From assembly GCA_035388585.1 (NCBI GenBank), contig DAOOQE010000018.1, positions 1 through 24,009 on the forward strand: 24,009 nucleotides of DNA, in the 5' to 3' direction. Of this stretch, positions 1 to 7,956 are shown piece by piece; position 1 is the stretch's first letter, and every line of letters begins with the position of its first letter. Position numbers and translations under genes: made by a program. Below the pieces are notes generated by a model. That model worked only from the letters and a program-made list of their open reading frames with translations, did no database searches and was not told where the DNA came from. The stretch is from CAG-492 sp035388585 (GTDB lineage Bacteria; Bacillota; Clostridia; TANB77; CAG-508).

Positions 1-6
1 CCCTAC

Positions 7-243
7 TCATTTATTATTTTTATCTATAATTTCTTTAATTTCTAAGATTATGGATTCAAAAATTATTATAATTATTTTAGTTATAAAAATAATTATTTCT
101 GTTATTATGTTATTAGTTTTTATAAATATTTTTTCTAATATTCTAATAATTTCTTTGCCAGTTTTTGTTTTTGGATTTATTTTTGATTCTTTTATATTTA
201 TTTCTGTTTCTTCGGTTTCTATTTTTTTATAGTATTTATTCAT
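7..243 (-). CDS. Small single-pass membrane protein, unknown
   Basis: A 78-residue protein with a charged Lys/Glu-rich N-terminal half (about 1-45) and one very hydrophobic Ile-rich segment (about 46-65) that should span the membrane. The tail is charged again. The start codon overlaps the last codons of the upstream gene by 8 nt, in the arrangement AATGAATAA that recurs elsewhere in this window. A GGCGAT element 5-6 nt upstream of the ATG can act as the ribosome site, so translation is probably coupled to the preceding gene. I recognise no family. The composition is dominated by A+T-rich codons like its neighbours. Confidence 0.65.
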   Translation of the reverse strand: MNKYYKKIETEETEINIKESKINPKTKTGKEIIRILEKIFIKTNNIITEIIIFITKIIIIIFESIILEIKEIIDKNNK

Positions 244-532
244 TTTTATCGCCTTTTTTAAATATTTTTACAAAATCTTTGTAATATTCTTTTTCTATAT
301 CTGCCATAATTATTGTTTTAATAATATTATCTATTATTTCTTTTTTTTCAAGTGGTGTTTTTATTTGTATTTTATTATAATTTAATTTTTCTATTAAATT
401 TTCAATCTCTTTTTTATTTATATCTTTAAAAATACTAAATATTTTTGGTTTATTTAAAATATCTATTTGTATTAATTTTATTAATAATAATCTTTCTTTT
501 TTTGTTAATTCTATAATAGTTTCTTTTTTCAT
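236..532 (-). CDS. Small charged helical protein, unknown
   Basis: A 98-residue, Lys/Ile/Glu-rich protein predicted to be mostly alpha-helical, with no membrane segment and no cysteine. The pattern of a helix at about 1-27, a turn at NKPK and further amphipathic helices could fit a small DNA- or protein-binding bundle, but I see no diagnostic motif. The start is supported by GTGAT a few bases before the ATG, which matches the archaeal anti-Shine-Dalgarno. It is followed directly by the small membrane protein at 7-243 with an 8-nt overlap and preceded by the 10-bp hairpin at 555-578. Confidence 0.7.
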   Translation of the reverse strand: MKKETIIELTKKERLLLIKLIQIDILNKPKIFSIFKDINKKEIENLIEKLNYNKIQIKTPLEKKEIIDNIIKTIIMADIEKEYYKDFVKIFKKGDKNE

Positions 533-554
533 TTTATCACTTTTTAAGTTTTAA

Positions 555-578
555 TTAATGGCTTTTAGAAGCCATTAA
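555..578. repeat. 10-bp perfect hairpin in intergenic gap
   Basis: TTAATGGCTT at 555-564 pairs perfectly with AAGCCATTAA at 569-578 around a 4-nt loop. A run of five T follows on the + strand, so it looks like an intrinsic terminator read in the + direction, although both flanking genes are on the minus strand. In the minus direction it sits between a stop codon (590) and the next ribosome site. It could be a terminator, an mRNA processing or stability element, or a bidirectional site. Confidence 0.6.
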
Positions 579-589
579 TTTTTATTTAT

Positions 590-805
590 TTATTCTTTTG
601 TTCTTCCTTCAAATATGTCTTGAAGGTCGTTTATTTGTTTTTGTGTCATTGTTATCTTTTGGTTTGTCCATTCGTTAGTTTCTTTGTTGATTGTTGATTT
701 AACCAAGTTATAGGTCAAATATTTTTTTCCATCTTGTGTTTGGTTTTCCCAAGTTTCTATTTTTATACTTCCTTTTTTTTCTTCATTTATTTTTGTTCTT
801 TTCAT
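590..805 (-). CDS. Small possible ssDNA-binding (PC4-like) protein
   Basis: A 71-residue protein from the ATG at 805. A GTG three codons upstream lies inside the ribosome site GGTG and is unlikely to be the start. The order of predicted beta strands (KGSIKIETWE, KYLTYNLVKS, EWTNQKITMT) followed by a C-terminal helix QKQINDLQDIF resembles the beta-beta-beta-beta-alpha pattern of PC4/YdbC-type single-strand DNA-binding domains. The ending 'xITMTQKQINDLQDI' also resembles 'IKLTETQVNSLKKI' in the protein at 18106-18504. Both similarities are by eye only. If right, it would act in replication or transcription. No membrane segment. Confidence 0.7.
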   Translation of the reverse strand: MKRTKINEEKKGSIKIETWENQTQDGKKYLTYNLVKSTINKETNEWTNQKITMTQKQINDLQDIFEGRTKE

Positions 806-838
806 TTTATACACCTTTTTTATATGTTTTTTATTAAT

Positions 839-851
839 CCCTTCAAGAGGG
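839..851. repeat. Short hairpin between genes
   Basis: CCCT at 839-842 pairs with AGGG at 848-851 around a 5-nt loop. Weak (4 bp) on its own, but it belongs to a series of hairpins in the otherwise short gaps between genes here (555-578, 7269-7286, 7665-7689). Confidence 0.35.
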
Positions 852-867
852 TTTAATTGTTATTTAT

Positions 868-1137
868 TTATATTTTTTGTTTATTTTCGTTTTCTTTTTT
901 TCTTTCTTTTATTAGTTGTTTTATTAAGTTTTCTGTTGCGTCTATTTCTTCGTATATGCATTTATCTATTATTATATTTCTTATTTTTTCGTTTAACTTT
1001 CTGCTTTCTATTTCGTTATGTATATTTATTTTTATTTCTTGCCAGATGCAATTGTTTTGATTTTTAGGTTTATTTTTCAAAATGTTTAGTTCTCCATTTT
1101 GTTTTATTTGTATTATTATTTTGTTTTTTTTATTCAT
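868..1137 (-). CDS. Small charged protein, unknown
   Basis: An 89-residue protein whose ATG overlaps the stop of the RadC-like gene in an ATGA arrangement, a strong sign of translational coupling. The first 15 residues (IIIQIKQNGELNIL) look like a beta hairpin. The rest is a Lys/Glu/Ile-rich helical region ending in a highly charged tail (KERKKENENK). No membrane segment and no recognised motif. Its tie to the RadC-like gene suggests the two products are made together, but I infer no function. Confidence 0.65.
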   Translation of the reverse strand: MNKKNKIIIQIKQNGELNILKNKPKNQNNCIWQEIKINIHNEIESRKLNEKIRNIIIDKCIYEEIDATENLIKQLIKERKKENENKQKI

Positions 1138-1625
1138 AACATACCGCTCTCCTTAAAGCTAAAATATTCATTTTCGCATATTATTATATGGTCTATTAAT
1201 TGTAAATCTAAAGTTTTTAGAGCTTTTTTTAATTGTTCTGTGCTTATTTTGTCATCTGCAGAAGGGTCTGCGATTCCTGAGGGGTGATTGTGTGCAACGA
1301 TAACCCCGCTTGTTCCTTTTGTTAATAGTGCTTTTCTTGTTATATCTCCGCTACTTATTAAGGTCTGGTTACTTGTTCTTTTTGTTAATGTTTCTTTTTT
1401 TATTATTTGACTTCTTGCATTTATATATATGACTTTTAAATATTCTTCTTCTTCTGCTTCCATTTCTTTTAAAAATTCTGTTGCTTCTCTTGGGCACGTA
1501 ATTTTTCCTTGTGGTTGTGGTTCTTTTAACCTTAAAGCATCAAGGGTTTTTCTTTTTATTTCTATTAAGTCAATATATTCAAATTTATCATAATCTATAT
1601 TTTTTAATTTTTTTATTAAGTCCAT
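1134..1625 (-). CDS. radC: RadC-like JAB/MPN-domain protein
   Basis: A 163-residue protein with a complete JAMM metal site of the RadC family: HNHPSG with His112 and His114, then PSADD with Asp125, and a candidate Glu at about 59-61 ahead of the YLKVIYIN strand. The C-terminal pattern DHIIICENEYFSFKESGML is also typical of RadC ends. The usual RadC N-terminal helix-hairpin-helix is absent or replaced by a short charged helical region (1-40), so it is shorter than chromosomal RadC (about 220 residues). RadC proteins are widespread on phages, plasmids and islands; their exact role is unresolved, although JAMM domains are often metalloproteases. The start is fixed by GGAGATGA upstream. The gene is followed by an ATGA overlap with the next gene. 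Its GC content is somewhat higher than that of its neighbours, suggesting separate acquisition. Confidence 0.92.
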   Translation of the reverse strand: MDLIKKLKNIDYDKFEYIDLIEIKRKTLDALRLKEPQPQGKITCPREATEFLKEMEAEEEEYLKVIYINARSQIIKKETLTKRTSNQTLISSGDITRKALLTKGTSGVIVAHNHPSGIADPSADDKISTEQLKKALKTLDLQLIDHIIICENEYFSFKESGML

Positions 1626-1662
1626 TTTATTTTTTCATCTCCTTTTTTTAAGTTGTGTTCTT

Positions 1663-1791
1663 TTAACTTCTTTTTATTATACTTCTTCCTTTGTTATATA
1701 TTATCTCTTTTTTCTCTTTTTGTATTCTTTCTTTTTCTTTTTTATTTAGCGTTAAGCTATATTCTCCCTTTTCGTTTTTATATATCTTCAT
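1663..1791 (-). CDS. 42-residue basic peptide
   Basis: A short ORF starting MKIYKNEKGEYSLTLNKKEK and ending GRSIIKRS. GGAAGTGA lies at the right distance before the ATG, and the gene begins only 4 bases after the stop of the upstream gene. The peptide is strongly basic and probably helical after residue 16. No known family. Position and ribosome site are the evidence that it is real. Confidence 0.6.
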   Translation of the reverse strand: MKIYKNEKGEYSLTLNKKEKERIQKEKKEIIYNKGRSIIKRS

Positions 1792-1795
1792 TTTA

Positions 1796-2071
1796 TTATT
1801 TCACTTCCTTTTTATTTGTATATATTTTTATTAAAATATCTTTATTTTGGTTTTCTATAAACCATTCTTTTAAATCTAATTCTTTCCAGTATTGGCTTAT
1901 TAGTTCGCTTATGTCATATATTTCTACCCCTGTCAAGTAATTAGATTTTAGGTTTATTATTATTAAATCTTCTGTTTCTTCTTTTTGTATTGTATAATTT
2001 ACATTTTTTTTAGTTTCTTTAATTTTGTTTATTAACTCTTTAATACTTTCATCTTTTGTCATTTTTTCCAT
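1796..2071 (-). CDS. Small acidic/charged protein, unknown
   Basis: A 91-residue protein with a strong GGAGATGG ribosome site. It has an N-terminal amphipathic helix (about 4-22), then beta-like segments (DLIIINLKS, DILIKIYTNKK) around a region containing YWKELDLKEWF. The overall alpha/beta pattern is that of a compact soluble domain, but I recognise no family. It is the first gene downstream of the structured non-coding block, and a promoter of its own was not obvious. Confidence 0.7.
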   Translation of the reverse strand: MEKMTKDESIKELINKIKETKKNVNYTIQKEETEDLIIINLKSNYLTGVEIYDISELISQYWKELDLKEWFIENQNKDILIKIYTNKKEVK

Positions 2072-2104
2072 TTATACCATCTCCTTTATTTTTTTGTTTT
2101 TATT

Positions 2105-2535
2105 TAGTGCCTATCTTGTGGGCAGGGTACCCACCAGTTACTATTTTAATCGTAGCACCCCCCAATAGTTACTATATTAATACAAGATTAATCGAACCCA
2201 GCAAAAATTGCGGGTGAGATTCCGCAGTATTAACTAAAATCCTGCTGGTTGAAGCAGGTAGGGAGCCAGCACTGAACGGATGTGAGGTTGGGGCGACCGC
2301 ATTTATGGGGGTGCAGAAACCTATCAAGGTTTCGCCTATTTGCACATAAGTGCGCAATAATGTGTTTAGGTACTTTCCTCAGTCTTGATCCTGTTATTAG
2401 TCGCATCAGCGACCAGACCAATTGTTATCGCGGTAACGCCCTTTATGAGCTTGTGAGTAATTAGGGTGTTCGCGTACCCTTTTATTAGAAGTAGTTTTCT
2501 GTTTTTATATTAAGCATGTTGTTAAACGTGCTTGT
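2105..2535 (+). ncRNA. Candidate large structured RNA
   Basis: A gene-free block, clearly richer in G+C than the rest, with many hairpins: 2209-2226 (TGCGGG/TCCGCA), 2241-2258 (CCTGCT/AGCAGG), 2286-2298, 2316-2333 (GAAACCT/AGGTTTC), 2400-2413 (GTCGC/GCGAC), 2463-2480 (AGGGTGT/GTACCCT), 2512-2533 (AAGCATGTT/AACGTGCTT). The 2316 and 2400 hairpins share the loop AUCA. Longer-range complements are 2113-2119 with 2182-2188 and 2155-2162 with 2307-2314. In four hairpins (2209, 2286, 2463, 2512) the stem is extended by G.U pairs only if the + strand is the RNA; one alternative hairpin near 2338-2357 prefers the minus strand. No open frame of note covers it. I recognise no known class. The boundaries are approximate. 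Confidence 0.5.
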
Positions 2536-2553
2536 TTTATTAGGGGGGAATTT

Positions 2554-2577
2554 AAAGGGGGGGATTTGCCCCCCTTT
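2554..2577. repeat. Strong 9-bp G/C hairpin downstream of the RNA block
   Basis: AAAGGGGGG at 2554-2562 pairs with CCCCCCTTT at 2569-2577 around a 6-nt loop. Six to seven consecutive G.C pairs are striking in this AT-rich DNA. Read on the + strand it closes the structured RNA block and could end transcription; on the minus strand it lies 130 bp after the long gene at 2707. Confidence 0.6.
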
Positions 2578-2667
2578 TGGCATTTTTGATATCTATATAA
2601 TTAGTACTAATATCTATTTATAAATGTTTTTATATATAAGATATATAGTTTTTTTCATCTCGGCTTT

Positions 2668-2704
2668 AGACAGAAATTAAGTCCTTTTTTTCTGTCTTTT
2701 TTTT
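2668..2704 (+). terminator. Candidate terminator, + direction
   Basis: An inverted repeat of GACAGAAA near 2669 and TTTCTGTC near 2691-2698 is followed by a run of T on the + strand that reaches the stop codon of the long minus-strand gene. It fits an end point for a + strand transcript from the RNA block. It may also simply be the end region of the converging gene. Confidence 0.35.
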
Positions 2705-2706
2705 AT

Positions 2707-5700
2707 TTATCTATTTTTATTTTTTAGTTTTTGTTTTAGTATATTCATTCTTGGCATATTTCTTATTTTTTGTCTTTCTTTTGGTTTATCATATCTATAT
2801 CTTTCTTTTTCTACTAACATTCCTGTATTAGTCATTGTGAATTTTTTCACTAACTCATTTTTATGTTTTAACAGGTTTAGTTTTCTTTGTTTATACTTGA
2901 AGTTATTTTTTTTAAGTTCAACAGTATATTCTTTATTTAGATCTGCTAATAATGCACCAAGCAATTGCGTTTGTCTATAACTTTTGTTCGCAATTGGTAT
3001 TTCTCTTTTATAGTTATGTGTTCCTATTACTGGGTAATAGGATTGATCTTTGGTTATGTTTTCTTCAAGTAATTTATAGTTTTGTGGTATTTTTGGGGTT
3101 TCAGGATATTTATACGTTTCAGGATATTTATACGTTTCAGGATATTTATACGTTTCAGGATATTTATACGNNNNNNNNNNNNNNNNNNNNNNNNNNNNNN
3201 NNNNNNNNNNNNNNNNNNNNNNNNNNNNNNNNNNNNNNNNNNNNNNNNNNNNNNNNNNNNNNNNNNNNNNCAGGATATTTATAGTTTTCAGGATATTTAT
3301 ATGTTTCAGGATATTTATAGTTTTCAGGATATTTATATGTTTCAGGATATTTATAGTTTTCTGTTATTTGTTTATATGGATTTATTATTCCGTATTTTTG
3401 TATTGAATCTTTGTATATGTCTCCAGATTCTGTAAAATCAGAATATATTTGATTTTTTGTTTTGGTTTTTTTATTTTTTTTTATTAAATCCATTTGTCCT
3501 TTTTGGTTCATTAATATATCTTTTGGCATTTCAATATATTTTAATGCTTTTATTTGTGGATACGGATTTTTTATTTTATAGTTAATTTTTGGATTTTTAG
3601 GATTCATCATCATTTCAATATCTTTTTTTGCTTTGTTATATTTAGATAGATCTTTAGTACTTATATCTTTTTTTAATTGCATTTTTTTTTCAATAGTTCT
3701 TACTATTGCTTTTTTATCTTTTAAAATGAGTTTCCAATCTCTTACTGGTATTCCATCTATTATTTTAATTTTTTCTGGTGTTGCTCTATTGGATATATCC
3801 GCAATTTCTCTTGATATATTTCTTGGATTTGTTTTTAGTATTTCCGCAATTTTATCTTTTATTATGTTTTTATTTAGTATAAAATTGTGTGTTCCACCAT
3901 CTTTTATACTTTTTAGATTATATTTTTTAGCAATTAATGCAGAGAATTGTTCTGCATCTAATTTTGCCCCTTTTGGGAAATATATATCTAAATCTCCGTA
4001 TTTTCTAAATCCTGCTATTTGGAAATATACAGCACCAGTTCCGCCAATATATCCCCCTGTTTCTTTTAATTCTTTAATTATTAATTCATCTAACTTAGTT
4101 TTTGCTTTAATAGGCAACTTTTCATAACCCCTGTATTTAATTGGGATTATTTTTTTAATATTTTCTGGCGGTTCATATCTTTTTAATAGTTCAGTAATTA
4201 ATCCTTTTCTATAATTATCAGCTATATTAAATACCCATGGTGCATTTTGGTTTTGGTTTATTTGTTTAATTACTGCTTGTCCTTCTGAGTATAGTCTTGG
4301 AATATCTTTTGGGTATCTATACATTTGATCTCCTTTTTTGCCTGGTTCATAAGCACCAATTAAACTTCTTCTTACAAGTATTCTTGGATCAATTATATTT
4401 ATTCCATCTTTATTTTTTAATACATAATATTTCCAATATTTACTTCCAACAGATTCAATATTTCCTTTTCCAGTTTTTAATGGGTTTATATCTATTTTTA
4501 CATTATCAATATATAATTTTCCATCATAAGTTGTAGTTTTAAACCCTTCTTTTTTAGCATAATTTTGTAATTCATTTTTAAATATTTCTGGATCTTTAGT
4601 GTACCATTCAATATCTGCCGGTTTTTTAGCCAATTCTATATTTTTTATAGTATTAATTATGGTGCTCCCGCCCATAAATCCATCTTGTTTTCTAAAGAAC
4701 TTTCTAAGACTATTAGCTAATCTTGTATTCATTCCATCAACGCTTTCTATATTAGTTTTTGGATTTAATTCAATTTGTTTTTTAGTAGTTAATTTAGCAA
4801 TTATACTTTCATCTGCAAATTCTTTCCTTCTATATTTATCTATTTTAGTACCTTCAATTGGTGTCATATTATAAGGAAATTCAATATCAGGTATTTTTTC
4901 TTTTATAGTTTCTGGCAATTGTCTATATACTTGATAACCTAATTCGTTTCCTACATCTTTTATTTTTGGTAGATCATATAGAAATATATCATCCCCATAG
5001 CTTTCAATAGCACCTTCTAAGTTTGGTTTATTTATAAATGCTCTTGCAGAGCTATATTGTGTTCCTATTTTTGCAGTTGTTTGTGCTCCAGGTCCTAACG
5101 CACCACCAATTGACGCAATTGTTATTCCTGCAATTCCAGTTTTCTGTATGTCCGGATCAGTTATTCCCCCTTTTTTATAGTCTGTTAATTTTAACAGTTT
5201 TCTCAAATTTTCTTCTTGAAAATTTAATTTTCTTTTTTCTGCAATTTTGTTTAAATCATTTAATATTTGTTTTCTTGTTTCAATATTTTGTTCTGCGTTT
5301 TCTGCATTTCCAATAGTATATCCTATATCTCCTAAAAACATAGCAGTTTTTGGTATACCCCTTATTGGTGGCAGGAACGTATTTTTCCATAAGTTTTTAG
5401 AACCAGTAAATATTGCATTCGTAGTATTTGGTAATCCGGTATTTAATATTATTTCCCTTCTTCCAGGATACCCAATAACTGTTGTTGTTGGATTCATATT
5501 ATTTGTTAATCCTAATTTTTTAAATATTTCATTATCATAATATGGATTATCAATTTCATAATATGTTGGTTTTTCATTAATTATTTTATTCCAGTTTTCT
5601 GCTCCAAGCATATTTCTAATTTTTTGTGTTGATGTTTGTATAGTTTTCATTCTTCCAGGATACCCAATAACTTTTGTTGTTGGATTCATATTATTTGTTA

Positions 5701-7243
5701 ATCCTAATTTTTTAAATATTTCATTATCATAATATGGATTATCAATTTCATAATATGTTGGTTTTTCATTTAAAAATTGATCACGTTTTTCTTTAAACTC
5801 AGGAAACCAATTATCTCTAAATTCTGTTATTTTATCAGGAATATAATTTATTCCTGTTTCAAATATTTCCCTTCTTCCAGGATACCCAATAACTGTTGTT
5901 GTTGGATTCATATTATTTGTTAATCCTAATTTTTTAAATATTTCATTATCATAATATGGATTATCAATTTCATAATATGTTGGTTTTTCATTAATTATTT
6001 TATTCCAGTTTTCTGCTCCAAGCATATTTCTAATTTTTTGTGTTGATGTTTGTATAGTTTTCATTCTTCCAGGATACCCAATAACTTTTGTTGTTGGATT
6101 CATATTATTAGGTAATCCTAATTTATTATATATAGGGTTATTATATGCAGGATTATCAATTTCATAATATGTTGGTTTTTCAGTAATAAAATCTTTCCAG
6201 GCAAATGCCGTATTTGTCGCATAATCTAAAAGACTTGGTTTTTCCTTAAATTCTTCTTCTTGATTTATATTTAAATTATCATTATAATTTTTTATTTTTT
6301 TATAGTTTTCTTCTGCTACTTGATTTATATGATCATTATCAAATTCATTAGTTATTGTTTGTAGATTTAGATTTGTTCTATTATTTAATTGGATTATTTG
6401 TTGGTTATATTCTGGTACAGACAATTTTTGTTCTTCTTTTATTAGGGGGGTAATCCCCCCTGTAAATAACGAATTATTATTTACTGGTGTCATTTTAAAT
6501 TTAGAAGTATCTACATTTGCAAATATATTTGGTATATTTTTTGGTGCAACATAGTTTTTATCATATGCCAATTTATCATTAATTTTAACTCCAGTTATCT
6601 GTCCATTTTGATACACAAAATGTATTTTATTATTTCCAGTTGTTGTTTTATATTTAGGATCATTAGCCCATTTATACGCATTTTGCTGAATTATTACATT
6701 TTGATATTCAGGGGGTAATTCTTCAAATGTACCAGTAACTTTACCAAGTCTAAGTTCTGCTTGTCTAAGTTTATATTGGAAATGCGGTAGCCATTTTAAT
6801 CTATCATTTAATGCTCTTTGAGCAGATCCATTTTTATCTTTACCTTGTGCGATTTTTTGTCTATATCTTTTAATATCATTTTCATAATCTCTAACTATAG
6901 CTTTATATTCATAATAATCATCTCTAAGTTCTCTTTGTTCTTGTTCTGCTCTTTCTTTTTGTCTAATATAATTTTGATATTCTCTTAATTGTTTTTGTAT
7001 TTCTGGAACTTTTGTTTGATCAATTAATGAATAGAATTTAGTCTTTTCTTGTTCTGAAAAGCTATTAAGTTTTTTTATATCTACTTCTTTGAACTTTTCA
7101 CGTTCTTCTGGTGTAAGTCCATCAGAATATGTATTAGAATTAGCTATATTTTCGTTTTTAAATTTTATATTATTTTTTCTTTGAATTTCAAGTTGTCTTT
7201 TAACATTTGTTAAATCATTCTGATTTTGCAATAATATAGGCAT
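2707..7243 (-). CDS. Giant repeat protein with two nucleotidyltransferase-like domains (assembly gap inside)
   Basis: One gene, interrupted here by 100 N. The frame left of the gap continues the YKYPET hexapeptide repeat, then runs without a stop through 'QTQLLGALLADLNKEY' to 2707, giving more than 1,500 residues. Order: coiled coil (about 75-165); four copies of a unit with EKPTYYEIDNP, LGLxNNMNPTT and VIGYPGR (about 350-600); a Gly-rich hydrophobic stretch (about 700-716); an NTase-like core with MGGSTII and ADIEWY (about 855-880); a second with GGTGAVYF and GDLDIYF (about 1067-1085) followed by an IPVRDWKLILKDK segment as in AbiEii/MNT-type NTases; Tyr/Pro hexapeptide repeats; a basic tail. 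The GG...DxD/E cores suggest nucleotide transfer, but activity is unproven. It lies next to the capsid candidate and may be a virion protein. The ATG has GGTAA upstream. Confidence 0.85.
3098..3356. repeat. 18-bp tandem repeat array, interrupted by assembly gap
   Basis: The left side has four identical 18-bp units GTTTCAGGATATTTATAC (3098-3169). On the right side, from 3271 on, units alternate between endings TATAG and TATAT. The repeats encode YKYPET and YKYPEN hexapeptides in the long minus-strand gene. Unit phase at the two gap edges implies a true gap of 3 + 18k bases. Confidence 0.95.
3171..3270. other. Assembly gap of 100 N
   Basis: Exactly 100 unresolved bases, the customary placeholder for a gap of unknown size, placed inside a tandem repeat that short reads cannot bridge. 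100 is not a multiple of three, and this alone makes the long gene look frameshifted. Confidence 0.98.
5450..6109. repeat. Internal duplication: 246 bp repeated exactly at a 414-bp offset
   Basis: By my reading 5450-5695 and 5864-6109 are identical. They encode two copies of the NNMNPTT/VIGYPGR unit plus the linker containing NMLGAENWNKIIN. Two further, more divergent units flank them (ending near 6183). Exact DNA identity, including third positions, points to recent duplication or ongoing gene conversion. Confidence 0.9.
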
Positions 7244-7268
7244 ATTTTTACCTTTTTTTAAATATTAA

Positions 7269-7286
7269 ATGGGCTAACACGCCCAT
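7269..7286. repeat. Hairpin between capsid candidate and giant gene
   Basis: ATGGGC (7269-7274) pairs with GCCCAT (7281-7286) around a 6-nt loop; seven T follow on the + strand. It lies 33 bp after the stop of the capsid candidate. It may separate expression of the abundant capsid mRNA from the long downstream gene, as a terminator or RNA-stabilising 3' structure. Confidence 0.5.
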
Positions 7287-7319
7287 GTTTTTTTATCACA
7301 TAGGATCATTTAAATTTCT

Positions 7320-7637
7320 TTATCTCCTATATGATCTTCTGTATCCGCTTTTACTTCCGCCTTTACCGAACAGACTAATTCCCACAAAGATTAGTGAGAC
7401 AAACGCACCAATTACAACGATATAAATTGAAATTGGAGCAAGTCCGTGTTCATCTGGGGTTGTAGAGTTCGCACCTAATGTAGACCATACGGGTGCTAAG
7501 AATGAGTCATCATTTCTATCATTAGCATCTATAGATGCAACAACGAAAGAATGAACCATTTGGATAACAGAAGACATAATCAAGGATATTACTATGATGC
7601 TTAAGGCAATTTTCATAGATCCTTGTATATTTGCCAT
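7320..7637 (-). CDS. Candidate major capsid protein (two hydrophobic helices)
   Basis: A 105-residue protein with two long hydrophobic helices, about 8-36 (MKIALSIIVISLIM...) and 68-90 (ISIYIVVIGAFVSLIFVGIS), a polar loop of about 30 residues between them, and a basic Gly/Ser/Arg tail (GGSKSGYRRSYRR). This size and two-helix build are known for capsid proteins of spindle-shaped archaeal viruses (fusellovirus VP1, His1 VP21); the match is by architecture, not by sequence identity that I can show. Base use supports high expression: the gene is visibly richer in G and C than its neighbours, it stands alone between two hairpins, and it has a GGTA ribosome site. It could instead be an abundant membrane or pilin-like protein. 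Small basic proteins and membrane proteins follow upstream, as in a virion module. Confidence 0.7.
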   Translation of the reverse strand: MANIQGSMKIALSIIVISLIMSSVIQMVHSFVVASIDANDRNDDSFLAPVWSTLGANSTTPDEHGLAPISIYIVVIGAFVSLIFVGISLFGKGGSKSGYRRSYRR

Positions 7638-7664
7638 TCTTTTTTACCTTTTTGTTTTTTTTAA

Positions 7665-7689
7665 ATCGGCTTTCCTAATGAGAACCGAT
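7665..7689. repeat. Imperfect hairpin upstream of capsid candidate
   Basis: ATCGG at 7665-7669 pairs with CCGAT at 7685-7689, with further T-A pairs inside. It lies in the leader of the capsid candidate, about 30 bp before its start, and just after the stop of the preceding basic-protein gene. Confidence 0.4.
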
Positions 7690-7694
7690 CTAAA

Positions 7695-7892
7695 TCATGC
7701 ACTTCTTCTTTTTTTAAGAAGCGTTATTGATTTAGCATAATTTAACATCTTATTTGCTTTATAGATGTTATTTCTATTAACTGCCCTTATTGTTGCAGTT
7801 AGCATTTTATTTATTTTTTGTTTTTGTTTTCTTGGTATTACTAAGTTTTTTCTAATTTTTCTTCTTTTTTTTATAAGTTTAATTTTTGCCAT
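7695..7892 (-). CDS. Small very basic protein, candidate DNA-condensing protein
   Basis: A 65-residue protein with about 20 Lys/Arg and only a few acidic residues (MAKIKLIKKRRKIRKNLVI at the start, LLKKRRSA at the end). Charge and size match nucleic-acid-binding virion or nucleoid proteins, such as the role proposed for fusellovirus VP2, but there is no sequence motif to prove it. GTGAATG precedes the ATG. It is encoded directly before the capsid candidate, which supports a structural role. Confidence 0.75.
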   Translation of the reverse strand: MAKIKLIKKRRKIRKNLVIPRKQKQKINKMLTATIRAVNRNNIYKANKMLNYAKSITLLKKRRSA

Positions 7893-7956
7893 TTTTCATT
7901 CACTTTTTATAGGTAATTTCCTTATTCTTTGCGCGCGAGCTGAAGCATTACCGGCT

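Noticed and set aside
2205..2260. Group I intron-like P4 (AAUUGCGGG ... CCGCAG) in the RNA block
   Set aside because: Only 8 nt separate the halves, so P5 is missing, and no P7 (R/S) elements are found. It interrupts no gene.
2285..2300. GGUUGGGGCGACC resembling a domain V stretch of large-subunit rRNA
   Set aside because: Flanking sequence does not follow the rRNA; the match is too short.
2360..2400. GAGGAAAGT on the minus strand, resembling the CR-I box of RNase P RNA
   Set aside because: No matching CR-V (ACAGAA...GGCUUA) at the right distance, no plausible P4 pairing, and G.U evidence favours the + strand. Probably chance.
2707..2964. Separate 85-codon gene
   Set aside because: The same frame runs without a stop into the hexapeptide repeat up to the gap, so this is the C-terminus of the giant gene.
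3098..3356. CRISPR array
   Set aside because: Direct 18-bp units without spacers, in frame within a protein gene.
2952..3435. + strand open frames across the repeat
   Set aside because: They are shadows of the tandem repeat and gap; no ribosome site and a low-complexity translation.
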